From Azospirillum cavernae (lineage in GTDB: Bacteria > Pseudomonadota > Alphaproteobacteria > Azospirillales > Azospirillaceae): 64,000 nt of DNA. The position numbers and the translations under genes are program-made. How positions within the stretch are numbered: the first letter of the stretch is position 1; each line of letters begins with the position of its first letter. The stretch covers positions 248,001 to 312,000 of the forward strand of contig NZ_QYUL01000004.1 in the NCBI RefSeq assembly GCF_003590795.1, read 5' to 3'. The notes under the pieces are model-generated. The model was not told the DNA's origin. It ran no database searches and worked only from the letters and a program-made list of their open reading frames with translations. This document shows positions 8,117 through 19,079 of this stretch, one piece after another.

Positions 8117-11100
8117 ATGGGCGTGGAAATCGATCTGGATGGGTGGACCCCGCCCGATGGCTTTATGGAGGCTCTGGCCGCCGGTGACGGCGTGTCCGGC
8201 GCCCATTCCGCCATCCGTTCGGATTTGGTCTCCCGCCTGGAAAAATACGGCGTTGACGTCGGCGCCTCGCCCAAGATGGCCGACGAGATCATTCACCGCT
8301 ATGTCGAGCTGCTCGGCAAGGGGGTAGACCCCCAACGGGCCGCCGAAGATGTCCGCCGGGTCTGGGTTGACGACACGAATCGGACCGGCCATCCGGTGGA
8401 CGAGGCCCAGGCGCTGCACATCGCCCTGGCCAACGGCGCCAATGTCCAGGAGCTTTTGCAAAAGGCCATCGGCGGACCCGTCATGCTGGACGGCGAGGCT
8501 CTGGCCAACGCGCTGGCCAGCGGCAGGCCGCTGATCGCGGAATTGAAGGCGGCGAACGCGGCGGCCATCGCAAGGCTGGACTCCAGCGCGGTGGACACCT
8601 CGGCGGCGGAAAAGCTGGCGGGCGCGCTCGCGACCGGCGGCGGAACCGCCGCGCAGGCGTTGGCCACCGCAACCTCCGGCATGTCGCCGGAGCACATGAA
8701 CGCCTTCCTGTCGAACCTGCAAACCGCTTTGGCGAACGGCGTCTCTCCCGACACCGCCTTGACCTCAGCCCACGCGGCGGCGGCGGCGGCCACCCTGCCG
8801 TCGGTTCCCGTGGACGCGGCGGGGCAACTGGCGGCGGCGCTGGCGGCGGGCGGTTTGGCGGCGAACCAGGCGATCGCCGGATTGACCGCCGGAATGTCGG
8901 CGGCGGCGGCCGGCGCCTTTGCCGACAATCTTGCCGCCGCCCTGGCTTCGGGCGAAAAGGCTGGGTCGGCCCTGGCGGCGGCGGCCCAAGCGGCCAACAG
9001 CGCCAACAGCGCCTTGGCCGCCAGCGGCGTTCCGATGTCCGACGCGGATCGGCTGGTGGCGTCGCTGGCGCAAGGTTTGGCGTCCGGCGGCTCTTTGAGC
9101 GACGCCGCTCTGGCGTCGGTGGTGGACGCGTTGGCCGCCGGGCGCGGTTCGCAAGCGGCCATGGCCGAAGGGCAGGCCCAAGCGCAAGCCAACACGGCCC
9201 AACAAAATTCCATCAGCGTTCCGTCGGATCCCCTGCTGGCGGCTTTGGCGTCGGGCGTCGGCGCCCAAACGGCTTTGGCCAGCGCGGCGGGGGCAGCGAC
9301 GCCCAAAGCTTCAGCAACGCCCTGTCCACGGCGCTTGAATCGGGCAACACGGTGTCCGAAGCGCGCCAAACCGCTTCGGAAACCGCCCAAGCCACGGAAA
9401 CCCAAGCGGCGCAGATCGACAACGGGGTTCAACCCCCCTCCCCGATCGAGATCGCGCAGGCTGCGCAAAACACGCCTCCGTCTCAAACCTCGACGTCGTC
9501 GGTCGCCAATCAAACGCCCGCTCCTCCTCCGCCACCGCCGCCACCTCCTCCTGCCCCGCCTCCTCCCCCACCACCTCCTCCTCCTCCTCCGCCTCCCCCA
9601 CCACCTCCGCCGCCACCACCACCTCCTCCTCCGACTGTTGAGGAACTGCCGCCCTCCCCACCGCCGCCGCCCCCACCTCCTCCTCCCCCTGTGGCGCCTC
9701 CTCCCCCGCCGCCGCCGCCACCCCCATTGCCGCCGCCTCCGCCGCCGCCGCCGATTCCCCATGCGCCGGTTGCTGTGGCGGACGCTGGATCGGCGACCGA
9801 AGCGGGGGGCACGGGCAACGCGACGTTGGGCGTCGACCCGTCGGGCAATGTGCTGTCCAACGACACCGACGTGGATTCCGGCGACACCAAAACCGTGTCC
9901 GCCGTCAGCGGCGGCGCGGTCGGGCAAAGTGTGGCTGGCCGCTATGGCTCGGTGACGGTGAGCGCCGACGGCGCTTATCGCTACGTCGTCGACAACGCCA
10001 ACAGCGCGGTTCAAGGGCTGCGGACCAGCGCCGACACGCTGACCGACAGCTTCACCTACACGGTTCAGGACCGCTCCAGCTTGACGTCGTCGGCCACCCT
10101 GACGATCACCATCCAGGGGGCCGACGACGCCCCCGTCGCCGTCGCCGACACGGGACGGGCGGTTGGCACGACCGGCAGCGCGTCGGGGAACGTCCTGACC
10201 AACGACACCGACGTGGACAGCGGCGACGCCAAAACCGTGTCCGCCATTTCGGGGGGATCCCTTGGCCAAGCGCTGGTCGGCGCCTATGGCGCGCTGACGC
10301 TCAACGCGAACGGCAGCTACAGCTATGCGGTGAACAGCGCCAACGGCACGGTCCTGGCGCTGCGCACCAGCGCCGACACGGTGACGGAGACCGTCACCTA
10401 CACGGTGCGCGACAGCGCCGGGCTGACCGCGTCGTCCAGCCTGACCATCACCATCGAGGGCAGCAACGACGCGCCGGTCGCGGTGGCCGACACCGGCACG
10501 GCGGTTGAGGCGGGGGGAACCGTCAACGGCGCGGCGGGCAGCGCCGCCACGGGGAACGTCCTGACCAACGACACCGATGTGGACAGCGGCGACAGCAAGA
10601 CCGTGACCGCCATCACCGGCGGCGCGGTGGGGGCCAGCACAACCGGACTTTATGGCGCGCTGACGCTGAACGCGAACGGCGGTTACAGCTATGCGGTGAA
10701 CAACAGCAACAGCACGGTGCAGGCGCTGCGCACCAGCGCCAACACGCTGACGGAAAGCTTCACCTACACGATGCGCGACACCGGCGGGCTGACCTCGTCG
10801 GCCACCCTGACCGTCACCATCCAGGGGGCCGACGACGCCCCCGTCGCCGTGGCCGACACGGGGACGGCGGTTGAGGCCGGTGGCCTCGCCAACGGCACGG
10901 CGGGCAGCGGCGCGTCGGGGAACGTCCTGACCAACGACACCGATGTGGACAGCGGCGACGCCAAAACCGTGTCCGCCGTCACCGGCGGCGCGGTGGGCGG
11001 CGGCGCGACCGGCCTTTACGGAACGCTGACGCTGAACGCCAACGGCGGCTACAGCTATGTCGTCAACGACGCCAACAGCGCTGTGCAGGCCCTGCGCACC

Positions 11101-14100
11101 AGCGCCGACACGCTGACCGACAGCTTCACCTACACGGTGCGCGACACCGCTGGCTTGACCGCCGCCGGCGCCCTGGCCATCACCATCCAGGGCGCCAACG
11201 ACACGCCCATCGCCGTGGCCGACACCGCGACGGCGGTTGAGGCGGGCGGCACCTCCAACGGCACGGCGGGCGTCGATCCGACCGGCAATGTGCTGACCAA
11301 CGACACCGATGTGGACAGCGGCGACAGCAAAACCGTCACCGCCATCACCGGCGGCACGGTCGGGCAGGCGCTGGTCAGCCTCTATGGCGCGCTGACGCTC
11401 AACGCGGATGGCAGCTACAGCTATGTGGTGGACAACGCCAACGCGACGGTGCAAGGGCTGCGCACTAGTTCGGAGACGTTGACCGAAACCTTCACCTACA
11501 CCATGGAGGACACCGCCGGGCTGACCTCGACGGCCACCTTGACCATCACCATCCAGGGGGCCGACGACGCGCCCGTCGCGTCGCCCAACAGCGAGACGGC
11601 GATCGAGGCGGGGGGAACCTCCAACGGCACGGCGGGCGCGAACGCCACCGGCAATGTGCTGACCAACGACACCGATGTGGACAGCGGCGACAGCAAAACC
11701 GTGTCCGCCGTCACCGGCGGCACGGTGGGCGGCGGCGCGACCGGCCTTTACGGCACGCTGACGCTGAACGCCAACGGCGGTTACACCTATGTGGTCAACG
11801 ACGCCAACAGCGCCGTTCAGGCCCTGCGCACCAGCGCCGACACGCTGACCGACAGCTTCACCTACACGGTCAGCGACACCGCCGGGTTGACCGCCTCCCG
11901 CATTTTGACCATCACCATCGAGGGCGCGGACGACGCGCCGGTCGCCGTGGCCGACACGGCGACGGCGGTCGAAGCGGGCGGAACCAACAACGGCACGGCG
12001 GGGACCAACCCGACCGGCAATGTGCTGACCAACGACACCGATGTGGACAGCGGCGACGCCAAAACCGTGTCCGCCATCACCGGCGGCACGGTCGGGCAAG
12101 CGTTGATCGGCGCCTATGGCACGCTGACGCTCAACGCCAACGGCGGTTACAGCTATGTGGTGGACAACAGCAACGCCACCGTGCAGGCGCTGCACAGCAG
12201 CACGGACACGCTGACGGAAACCTTCACCTACACGGTGCGCGACACCGCCGGACTGACCGCGTCCACCACCTTGACCGTCACCATCCAGGGGGCGAACGAC
12301 GCGCCGACCCTGCCGACCAACCAATCCATCACCGTGCTGGCCAACGGCACGATGGTGTTGAGCAACGCAAATCTGCAAGGCGCCGATCTCGACGACACGG
12401 CGGCCTCGCTGATCTATCGCGTCACCGCCCTGCCAACCAAGGGAACGCTGAAGCTGGACGGCACGGCCCTGTCGGTGGGCCAGACCTTCACCCAGGCCGA
12501 CCTCGACAGCCGCAGCAAAGTCACCTATGTCAGCTCGGGCAGCACCGGATCGGACAGCCTGACCTTTTCGCTGGAAGACCCATCGGGCGGGGTGTTGAGC
12601 AGCCAGACCCTCGGCGTCACCGTCGAAACCGGCCTCGGCACCAGCCCGACCAACATCGTGCTGTCGCCAACCGCCGCCAGCTTCAGCGGCAATTACACCA
12701 TCACCGCCGGTCATGCCGCCGTTGGCGGGTTGGGCGGGTCGGCGGGCTATGGCGAAATCACGCTGAACAAGGCCGACGACGCCTATCAACAGATCGACGT
12801 GTCCGCCGCCTTTTCCGGCGGTTTCAAGCTGGGCGGAACCACCTATTCCGCCGGATCGCAGTTCTTTGTCGGCAGCAACGGCTACATCACCTTTGGCCAG
12901 GGCCTGACCTCTTACAGCTCGCAAGGCATCCCATCGGTGTCGACGCCGATGATCGCCATTCATTACGCCGACATCGACACCCGCAAGGGAGGCGACATCT
13001 ATGTCGATGTGGACAGCGTCAATCACGTCGTCAGCGTCACCTACAAGGACGTTCACGCCTACAGCGGGTCGTCGACCGGCAACAGCTATCAGATCCGCCT
13101 CTACAGTCTGGGGAACGGCGATTTCTCCATCGAGGAACGCTATGAATCGATCACCTGGGGCAGCGGCGGCACCGCTGGATGGACCACGGGCGGCGCCGCC
13201 CCGCGCACCTATGGCGAGGTGCAGGGGTCGGGAACCTCCAACTTCGTCAACAACGCCGGCTACAGCAACGTCGGCCAACTCGGCGTCTATGTTTGGGAGG
13301 TGCGCAACGGCACGGTCGGCAACGCGGTGTCGGTGTCGGAAAACGTGTCGGTTGGAACCGCCGTCGCCCAATTGTCCGCCACCGACCCCACCCCCGGCGA
13401 CACCAGCAGCTTCAGCATCGTTGGCGGCGGCGGGCAATTCACCGTGGTCAACAACGCGGGCGTCTGGGAATTGCGCACCGCCACCGCGTTGGATTACGAA
13501 ACGACGGCGGGACACGCGTACACCGTCACCATCCAGACCGTCGACGGAACCAGCCAAAGCTACACCAAGGATCTGACCGTCTATGTCGGCAACGTCGCCC
13601 CGGTGGTCAACACGGCGGCGACCGGAAGCCTGTCCACCGTGGTGATGTCCGACACCTCGCCCAGCGGCACCGCCATTTCGACCCTGGTCGCCAGCAGCGG
13701 CGTGACCGACGCCGGGGTCGCCTTGACGTCCGTGGCCATCACCGCGTTGGACGGCTCCAACGGAAGTTGGCAGTACCAGTTGAACGGAACCGGGTCTTGG
13801 ACCAGCGTGACCGCCGCGTCGATCAGCGCCAGCAACGCCTTGCTGCTGCACGACAGCGACCGGCTGCGCTTTGTTCCGACCACGGGGTGGAGCGGGGCGA
13901 CCGACATCACCTACCGCGCGTGGGACGGCTCAACCGGCACGGCGGGCGGCTTTGGGAACACCAGCACGAACGGCGGCTCGACCGCCTTCAGCACCGGCAC
14001 GCAATCGGCCAGTCAACTGGTCGTCCAGACACCCGCCGGTTTCCCGGTGCAAGAGGCGGCCAGTTCCTCCTGGTCAGGCTGGACGATCAGCGGCAGCCCG

Positions 14101-15708
14101 ACGCCCAGCGTGTCGTCCGGGGTTCTGCATCTGACCACGGCGGGAACCAGCCAATCGGGCAGCGCCGTTTACAACAGCGCCATCGATTTGCGTTACGGGA
14201 TGCATGTGCAGTTCGACTATCGGTCTTACGGCGGCGGCAGCAACGCGGGGGATGGTTTTTCCTTCTACATGATTGATGGATCGGTGACGACGCCGACGGT
14301 TGGCGGGTTGGGCAGCGCGCTGGGCTATGGTTTTGTCGGCAGCACGCCCGGCGTGACCAAGGGCTATATGGCCATCGGTTTCGACACCTACGGCAATTTC
14401 CTGAATTCCGACTCCTGGGCTGGCAACGGGGCGGGATCGGGGGCGCACGCCAACACCATCGGTCTTCGCGGCTCCTCCACCGGGGCGACGGACAGCAGCG
14501 CGCACGAATACCGCTACATCACCGGCAGCGAAAGCTCGGTGTCGAGCTATGGCGGCATCGATTCCAACAGCTACATCAAGGTTGATCTGACCCTGACCGC
14601 CAACCAGCACATCACCATGCGGATGAGCTGGGACGATGGCGCGACCTGGAAGAGCATCTACAATGATTTTGATTTCGGCAGCGTCAACGTCAACGCGTCC
14701 AGCGTTCTTTACACCCGCCCGGACACGGTGAAGCTGGGCTTTTCGGCCTCGACCGGCGGCGCGGTGGACGATCACGCCATCGCCAACCTGTCGGTGTCGA
14801 TTCCGTCGGACTCCTCATACCCGGTGGGATCGGGCGAGCATGCGTTGACCTTCAGCAACGGCAGCGTCACCGCCGCCCACACCGCCGCCCTGGCCCCAAC
14901 CAGCGCGCTGACGGTCGAAGCCTGGATCCAGGTGACGGGCGGAGCCGCCGGAGAGACGATTCTCAGCAAAACAAGCGGCAGCGGCAGCGCGATGACCGGC
15001 TATCAACTGACGCTCGACGCCAGCGGGAAAGTCGTGTTCGATCTTGGCAACGGCGCGGCGACCACCACGCTGACCGGCGCCACCGCCGTGAATGACGGGA
15101 AATGGCACCATGTCGTCGGCACGTTCGACAACAGCGCCACATCCATGAAGCTGTATGTTGACAACACGCAAGACGCCACCCGCAGCACGGCGTCGGGCGC
15201 GCTCGGGGCCTCGGTCAGCAGCCTGACCATCGGCAATGACGGGGCTGGCGCCCATCCCTTCGTCGGGTCGATCAACGACGTGCAGATTTGGTCCGGCGCC
15301 CGGACCTCCAGTCAGGTGGCCGCCGACGGCTCCCACCGTCTGCTTGGCAACGAAAGCGGGTTGGTCGGTTATTGGAAATTCGATGAGGCCAGCGGCGGGA
15401 CGGCGTTGGGATCGGCGCCGGGAACGCCCAGCGGAACCATCAGCAACGCGACCTCGACCAACCTCGACAGCATCACTGTGAACAGCGGAGAAACCTACAA
15501 GGGCATGGTGCTGGGTTATTCGCCGACCGACGATTCGCTGACCTACACCCTGCACACCGCCAACAGCGCCGTCACCAGCGACGTCAGCGGCTCCGCCTTC
15601 GTCTACAATTATCAGGCGGGAGCGGCTGGTGACGACACCATCCTGGTGGACATCACCGACGCGCACAGCCACACCATCACCCACACGGTGAACGTCCACA
15701 TCGTGTGA
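8117..15708 (+). CDS. Giant VCBS-repeat surface protein with lectin-like domains (frameshifted)
   Basis: Read across a 1-nt deletion in the G5 run at 9289-9293, this encodes about 2530 residues. Order: unique head (1-130); Ala-rich repeats of roughly 55-60 residues (130-440); a poly-proline stretch (about 469-548); seven VCBS repeats (550-1395); a cadherin-like domain; a NIDO-like region (about 1530-1725); a cadherin-like domain (1726-1833); an L-type-lectin-like domain (about 1976-2232, with GDGFSFYMIDG and GYMAIGFDTYGN); a LamG-like jelly roll (2236-2452, with LTVEAWIQV and GKWHHVVGTFDN); and a short beta tail ending NVHIV. No signal peptide and no RTX nonapeptides are visible. It lies opposite a type I secretion operon, so export by that system is likely. 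A role in adhesion or glycan binding is inferred from the domains. Confidence 0.85.
9289..9293 (+). other. G5 run with apparent 1-bp deletion (frameshift)
   Basis: Upstream of this run the frame starting at 8117 carries the Ala-rich repeats; downstream the same repeat pattern continues only in the -1 frame (GGSDAQSFSNALSTALESGN), which then runs through the poly-Pro and VCBS region to 15708. One extra G restores a single frame. It may be a sequencing error, a real mutation, slippage-based phase variation or a ribosomal -1 shift; the sequence cannot decide. Confidence 0.8.
9520..9762 (+). repeat. Poly-proline (CCN) microsatellite
   Basis: About 240 bp of nearly uninterrupted CCN codons encode some 80 residues, almost all proline, broken by a short island TVEELPPS. 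It separates the helical Ala-rich head from the beta-rich VCBS part of the giant protein and probably acts as a rigid spacer. Codon choice is mixed (CCT, CCG, CCA, CCC), so it is not a simple recent expansion of one triplet. Confidence 0.9.
9763..12300 (+). repeat. Seven tandem VCBS repeats (366 bp; one of 342 bp)
   Basis: Repeat starts at 9763, 10129, 10471, 10837, 11203, 11569 and 11935. Six units are exactly 366 bp (122 residues); the second is 342 bp. Each begins like APVAVADT, contains GNVLTNDTDVDSGD and TLTLNANGGYSY, and ends TLTITIQGADD or a close variant. Long stretches are near-identical at DNA level, so unit number could change by recombination and assembly may be difficult here. 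Confidence 0.93.
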
Positions 15709-15783
15709 GGATCGTTCGCCGCGTTGGCGATGGCGTGGCTGTTGAGCGTTGAAACAGGCTGGAAAAACGTCTTTGCGGAACGG

Positions 15784-16278
15784 TCAGTGCGCCGTGCCGC
15801 CCACCGGAGCGACCGTCGGAGCCGCGCCATGATCGACCGCCGGAGCCGCGTGCGGGTCCGCTGCCGCGCCATGCGCGTCGGCGGGACCGTGACCCGCGCC
15901 ATGATCGGCCCCATGGCCACCGCCATGACCGCCGCCAAACAGGCCGCCGCCGTGACCGCCGCCATGGCCACCACCATGGCCGCCGCCCAGGAAACCAAGG
16001 CCAAGCAGCGTCAGGATCGTGCTGCTGTGACCGCCGCCATGACCACCGGCGTCTTCGCCATGGCCGCCATGGCTGCCGCGCTTGCGCGCGGCCAGCACCT
16101 GGGGGATGCCATGGTCGCTGCGGCGGACATGACCGTCGCTGCTCTTATTGCCGCCGCCGCCGCCGCCGCTGGCCAGCGCCTGGGACGGAGACCCGATCAA
16201 CACGGCCAAGCCAACCCCGACAGCGACCGCCGCACAGAACGGCGTCAGGCGATTTCGTGTGAACGCTGGCTTGAGCAT
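15784..16278 (-). CDS. Gly/His-rich exported protein of unknown function
   Basis: 164 residues from the ATG at 16278, which has GGAGA 9 nt upstream; an in-frame ATG at 16299 would add seven residues. A signal peptide (about 1-36, hydrophobic FCAAVAVGVGLAVLIGSPSQ then ALA) is followed by a low-complexity chain dominated by GGGHGGGH and later DHGA/ADPHAAP. A hydrophobic patch (ILTLLGLGFLGG) sits mid-chain. The histidine density suggests binding of Ni, Zn or Cu, but this is inference; no known family was recognised. It is the last gene after the TPR protein, 46 nt downstream, and converges on the giant surface-protein gene. Confidence 0.65.
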   Translation of the reverse strand: MLKPAFTRNRLTPFCAAVAVGVGLAVLIGSPSQALASGGGGGGNKSSDGHVRRSDHGIPQVLAARKRGSHGGHGEDAGGHGGGHSSTILTLLGLGFLGGGHGGGHGGGHGGGLFGGGHGGGHGADHGAGHGPADAHGAAADPHAAPAVDHGAAPTVAPVGGTAH

Positions 16279-16324
16279 GATGCGTGTCTCCGTCGTCATT
16301 TAAGTCTCACAGAACGTCCACAAA

Positions 16325-17416
16325 TCACTCAGTGGTCGCCGCAGCGGGCAGGCTCTGAACCGCGCCGATGAGGTTTTCGGTGTAGACCACTTCGGTCGGG
16401 GCCAGTGCCAGGGCGCGGGCGGTCATGCGGGACGCGTCTTCCTTGCGGCCAAGGGCGCTCAGCACCTCCGCCCAGCTCGAATAGACGTCGGCGAAGGTCC
16501 CATCCGTCACCGCCGCCGTTTCAAACTTGGAGAACGCGTCGTCATACTTGCCGATCAGGGCCAGGGAGAAGCCCCATTCGCTGTAGGCCGCCGCCGCCGC
16601 CGCCGTGTTCTTGGCCGCCGCCGCCTTGTTGCTCGTCACCGCCTTGAACAGCTCGATGGCGTGCGAATGGTTGCCCTCGCGGGCCTCGACCACGCCCCAG
16701 TTCAGCAGAGGCGAAAGGAAGTCCTTGTCGATGGCGTAAGCCTCGCGGAACTTCTCGATGGCGCCGCGACGATCCGACTGTTGATACAACACCATGCCCC
16801 AGAGATTGAGCATCCACTTGGAGTATTCGGTGTCGTGATGATCCAACTCACGCTGGATGATTTCCAGCGTCGGGGTGAAATCACGGGTCAGACGGTCGCG
16901 CTTGAACTGATAAGCCGCCAGAACATAGGGGTTGACGACGCGCATCGCCTCATAGGCGGCGCCGCGCACCAATTCCGGCACCTGATCGTGGTGGGCGGTC
17001 TTGACGATCTGGAACTGGCGATGGTGGCTGTCATAGCCGCGCAGCTTCATTTCCAGATCGTCGCCGTGGATCACGATCTCGCCGGAGAAGGTGAAGGGCG
17101 TCAGCGACACCGATTCCTGGACCACGCGGACCAGCGGGGTCAGACCGACGAACTCGCTGAGCACCGCGACCGGCTTCTTTTCTTCGTGCAGTTCGACCTG
17201 ACGCACTTCGGCCTTGGTGCTGGCCTTTTTGGCGATGAGCTGCATCTCGTCGGCCAAGCGCGTGACCAGCACCGGCGAGGTGTAGCCGGTTTCCGCCGCG
17301 ATGCTTTCAGGCACGTCAACATACTCGATGTTGACGGTCTGGGTGTCGGTGAACACGGCAAAGCCAAACGCGATCAGCGCCATGTAGATGGGAACAGCCA
17401 GAAATCCGAAATCCAT
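16325..17416 (-). CDS. Membrane-anchored TPR protein (paralogue 1)
   Basis: 363 residues. An N-terminal membrane segment (FLAVPIYMALIAFGFAVFT) is followed by a conserved-looking region (VNIEYVDVPESIAAETGY) and, in the second half, helical tetratricopeptide-like repeats (WMLNLWGMVLYQQSDRRGAI; LLNWGVVEAREGNHSHAIEL; YSEWGFSLALIGKYDDAFSK; SSWAEVLSALGRKEDASRM). The start has AGGAG 7 nt upstream. It follows the OppA-like gene by 16 nt. The protein at 19262-20452 shares the layout and several segments (N-terminal anchor, VNxxxxVPxxIA, xPxxVxxAAxxxMxxxxPY), so the two look like diverged paralogues. Function unknown; a scaffold in the periplasm or on the membrane is plausible. Confidence 0.75.
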   Translation of the reverse strand: MDFGFLAVPIYMALIAFGFAVFTDTQTVNIEYVDVPESIAAETGYTSPVLVTRLADEMQLIAKKASTKAEVRQVELHEEKKPVAVLSEFVGLTPLVRVVQESVSLTPFTFSGEIVIHGDDLEMKLRGYDSHHRQFQIVKTAHHDQVPELVRGAAYEAMRVVNPYVLAAYQFKRDRLTRDFTPTLEIIQRELDHHDTEYSKWMLNLWGMVLYQQSDRRGAIEKFREAYAIDKDFLSPLLNWGVVEAREGNHSHAIELFKAVTSNKAAAAKNTAAAAAAYSEWGFSLALIGKYDDAFSKFETAAVTDGTFADVYSSWAEVLSALGRKEDASRMTARALALAPTEVVYTENLIGAVQSLPAAATTE

Positions 17417-17432
17417 GGTTGTGCTCCTGCGC

Positions 17433-19079
17433 TCAGTTTGCTGCTGAGGTTTTGTTGCCGCCGGCGGGGACCTTGGCCTCGACGATGGACACGAAACGGC
17501 TGGGGTGGACGTCGCGAATGTTGAAGACCCAACCCTTGACCTTCTGGCTGACCAAGGACTTCGTCGCCCAATGGTAGATCGGGATCACCGGGTATTCGTC
17601 GGTCATGATGCGTTCGGCGTCCGCCAGCAGGGCGGAGCGTTCCGACACTTCGGTCGAAGAGGCGGCCTTGGCCAGCAGCTCATCATACTTGGCGCTGCGA
17701 TAGCCCGGATCGTTGCGCGGCGGCAGGGCGGTGGACAGCATCAGGTTGAGGAACACGGTGGGGTCGGCGAAATCGCCAATCCAGGCGGCGCGGACCACCT
17801 GGAAATCCCGGCGGGCGCGGCGCTTCAGATACTCGGTGCGGTCAACGCTGACCGAGGTGACGGCCAGGCCCTTGCCGAACGCGCGGCTCCAGTGGGCCAT
17901 CACCGCTTCGGCGATCACCCGGTTGTTTTCCGAGGTGTTGTAGAGGACTTCCAGCTTCAGCGGCTGGGACGGGCCGTAACCGGCGTCGGCGAACAGGCGG
18001 CGCGCCTCTTCCAACCGCTGCTCCATCGGCTCCGCCGCGAAAGCGGGCAGCGGGCGGCGGTAGTTGGGGACGATCGGCGGCACCAGCCCATAGGCGGGCA
18101 TCTCGCCGGCGCGCGTCACCTTTTCAACGATCTGCTCGCGGTTGATCGCCAGCGACAGCGCCTTGCGCAGGTTGCGGTTGCCCTTGAACGGCTCCGCCGT
18201 CAGGTTCAACGCGTAGTAATAGGTGGCCAGGAACGGCTTGTTCCAGAATTCCTTGGGCTGGCTCAGCGAAATCCACTTCACCTGATCCTGCGGCACTTCG
18301 TTGGTGATGTCCAACTTGCCCGCGCGGTACAGGGTCAGCTCTTCGCCAGGGTCGGCCACCGGGTGGAAGATCACACGGTCGATCGACACCGAGTCCTTGG
18401 CGTAGTAGTTGACGTTGCGAACCGCCACCAGCGGCTTGCCGCGCTGCCAATCGGCCAGCGTGTAGGCGCCGTTGGACACCATCTTGCCCGGCTCGGTCCA
18501 CTTGTCGCCGTTCTTTTCAACGGTGGCGCGGTGCACCGGCAGCGCCATGTTGTCGGAGCTGAGCACGCCCAGGAAGAAGGGCGTCGGCGTCACCAGCGCG
18601 ATGCGCACGGTCGCCGGATCCACCGCCTTGACGCCCAGCTTGTCGGTCGGACCGCCCGCCATCACGGCGTCGGCGCCCTCGATCATCCGCAGGTTGGCCG
18701 CCGACGCGCCGGAATGCGGCGCGACCGCGCGGCGGAAGCTGTAGACGAAATCCTCGGCGGTCAGCGGATCGCCGTTCGACCATTTGGCGTTGGCGCGCAA
18801 ACGGAAGGTGTAGACCAACCCATCGGGAGAAACTTCCCATGTTTCGGCGACGCCGGGCATGAAGCGCCCGTCGGGTCCGTAGACCACCAGCCCTTCAAAC
18901 AGATCGCGAAAAATATTCGATTCGATCCGCCCGTCCGTGTTGTGAGGGTCGAGCGTGGAGGGTTCCCCGCCGTTTCCCCGGTTGAACACGGTTTCGGCCA
19001 GAGCCATCGATGACGTTCCCACAGCGGCGCCAAGGCAAATTGCGGCCACCGTGCCGGCGCAGCGGACGATCGATTTCAT
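17433..19079 (-). CDS. Peptide/oligopeptide ABC transporter binding protein (OppA/DppA family)
   Basis: 548 residues from the ATG at 19079, chosen because GGAGGAGAG lies just upstream. Signal peptide about 1-28 (VAAICLGAAVGTSSMALA). Family-5 extracellular solute-binding motifs: GGEPSTLDPHNTDGRIESNI near the N-terminus, PDGLVYTFRLRANAKWSNG, and NLRKALSLAINREQIVEKV. It resembles OppA/MppA proteins that bind oligopeptides. No permease or ATPase genes are adjacent; instead it lies between two TPR proteins, so it may share a transporter encoded elsewhere or serve as a receptor. Confidence 0.9.
   Translation of the reverse strand: MKSIVRCAGTVAAICLGAAVGTSSMALAETVFNRGNGGEPSTLDPHNTDGRIESNIFRDLFEGLVVYGPDGRFMPGVAETWEVSPDGLVYTFRLRANAKWSNGDPLTAEDFVYSFRRAVAPHSGASAANLRMIEGADAVMAGGPTDKLGVKAVDPATVRIALVTPTPFFLGVLSSDNMALPVHRATVEKNGDKWTEPGKMVSNGAYTLADWQRGKPLVAVRNVNYYAKDSVSIDRVIFHPVADPGEELTLYRAGKLDITNEVPQDQVKWISLSQPKEFWNKPFLATYYYALNLTAEPFKGNRNLRKALSLAINREQIVEKVTRAGEMPAYGLVPPIVPNYRRPLPAFAAEPMEQRLEEARRLFADAGYGPSQPLKLEVLYNTSENNRVIAEAVMAHWSRAFGKGLAVTSVSVDRTEYLKRRARRDFQVVRAAWIGDFADPTVFLNLMLSTALPPRNDPGYRSAKYDELLAKAASSTEVSERSALLADAERIMTDEYPVIPIYHWATKSLVSQKVKGWVFNIRDVHPSRFVSIVEAKVPAGGNKTSAAN

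Noticed and set aside
9289..9300. Programmed -1 ribosomal frameshift as the main explanation for the split gene
   Set aside because: The G-run fits a slippery site only loosely and no downstream stimulator was identified; a missing base is simpler, and a similar indel occurs in doxX.
9763..12300. Regular 366-bp repeats considered as a CRISPR or satellite array
   Set aside because: They are in-frame protein repeats of the VCBS family with no short repeat/spacer pattern.
8299..13851. Very long open frame (1850 codons) antisense to the giant surface-protein gene
   Set aside because: It mirrors the VCBS repeats and the poly-proline tract (giving poly-Gly/Arg), has no domain and depends on high GC; the plus strand explains the sequence fully.
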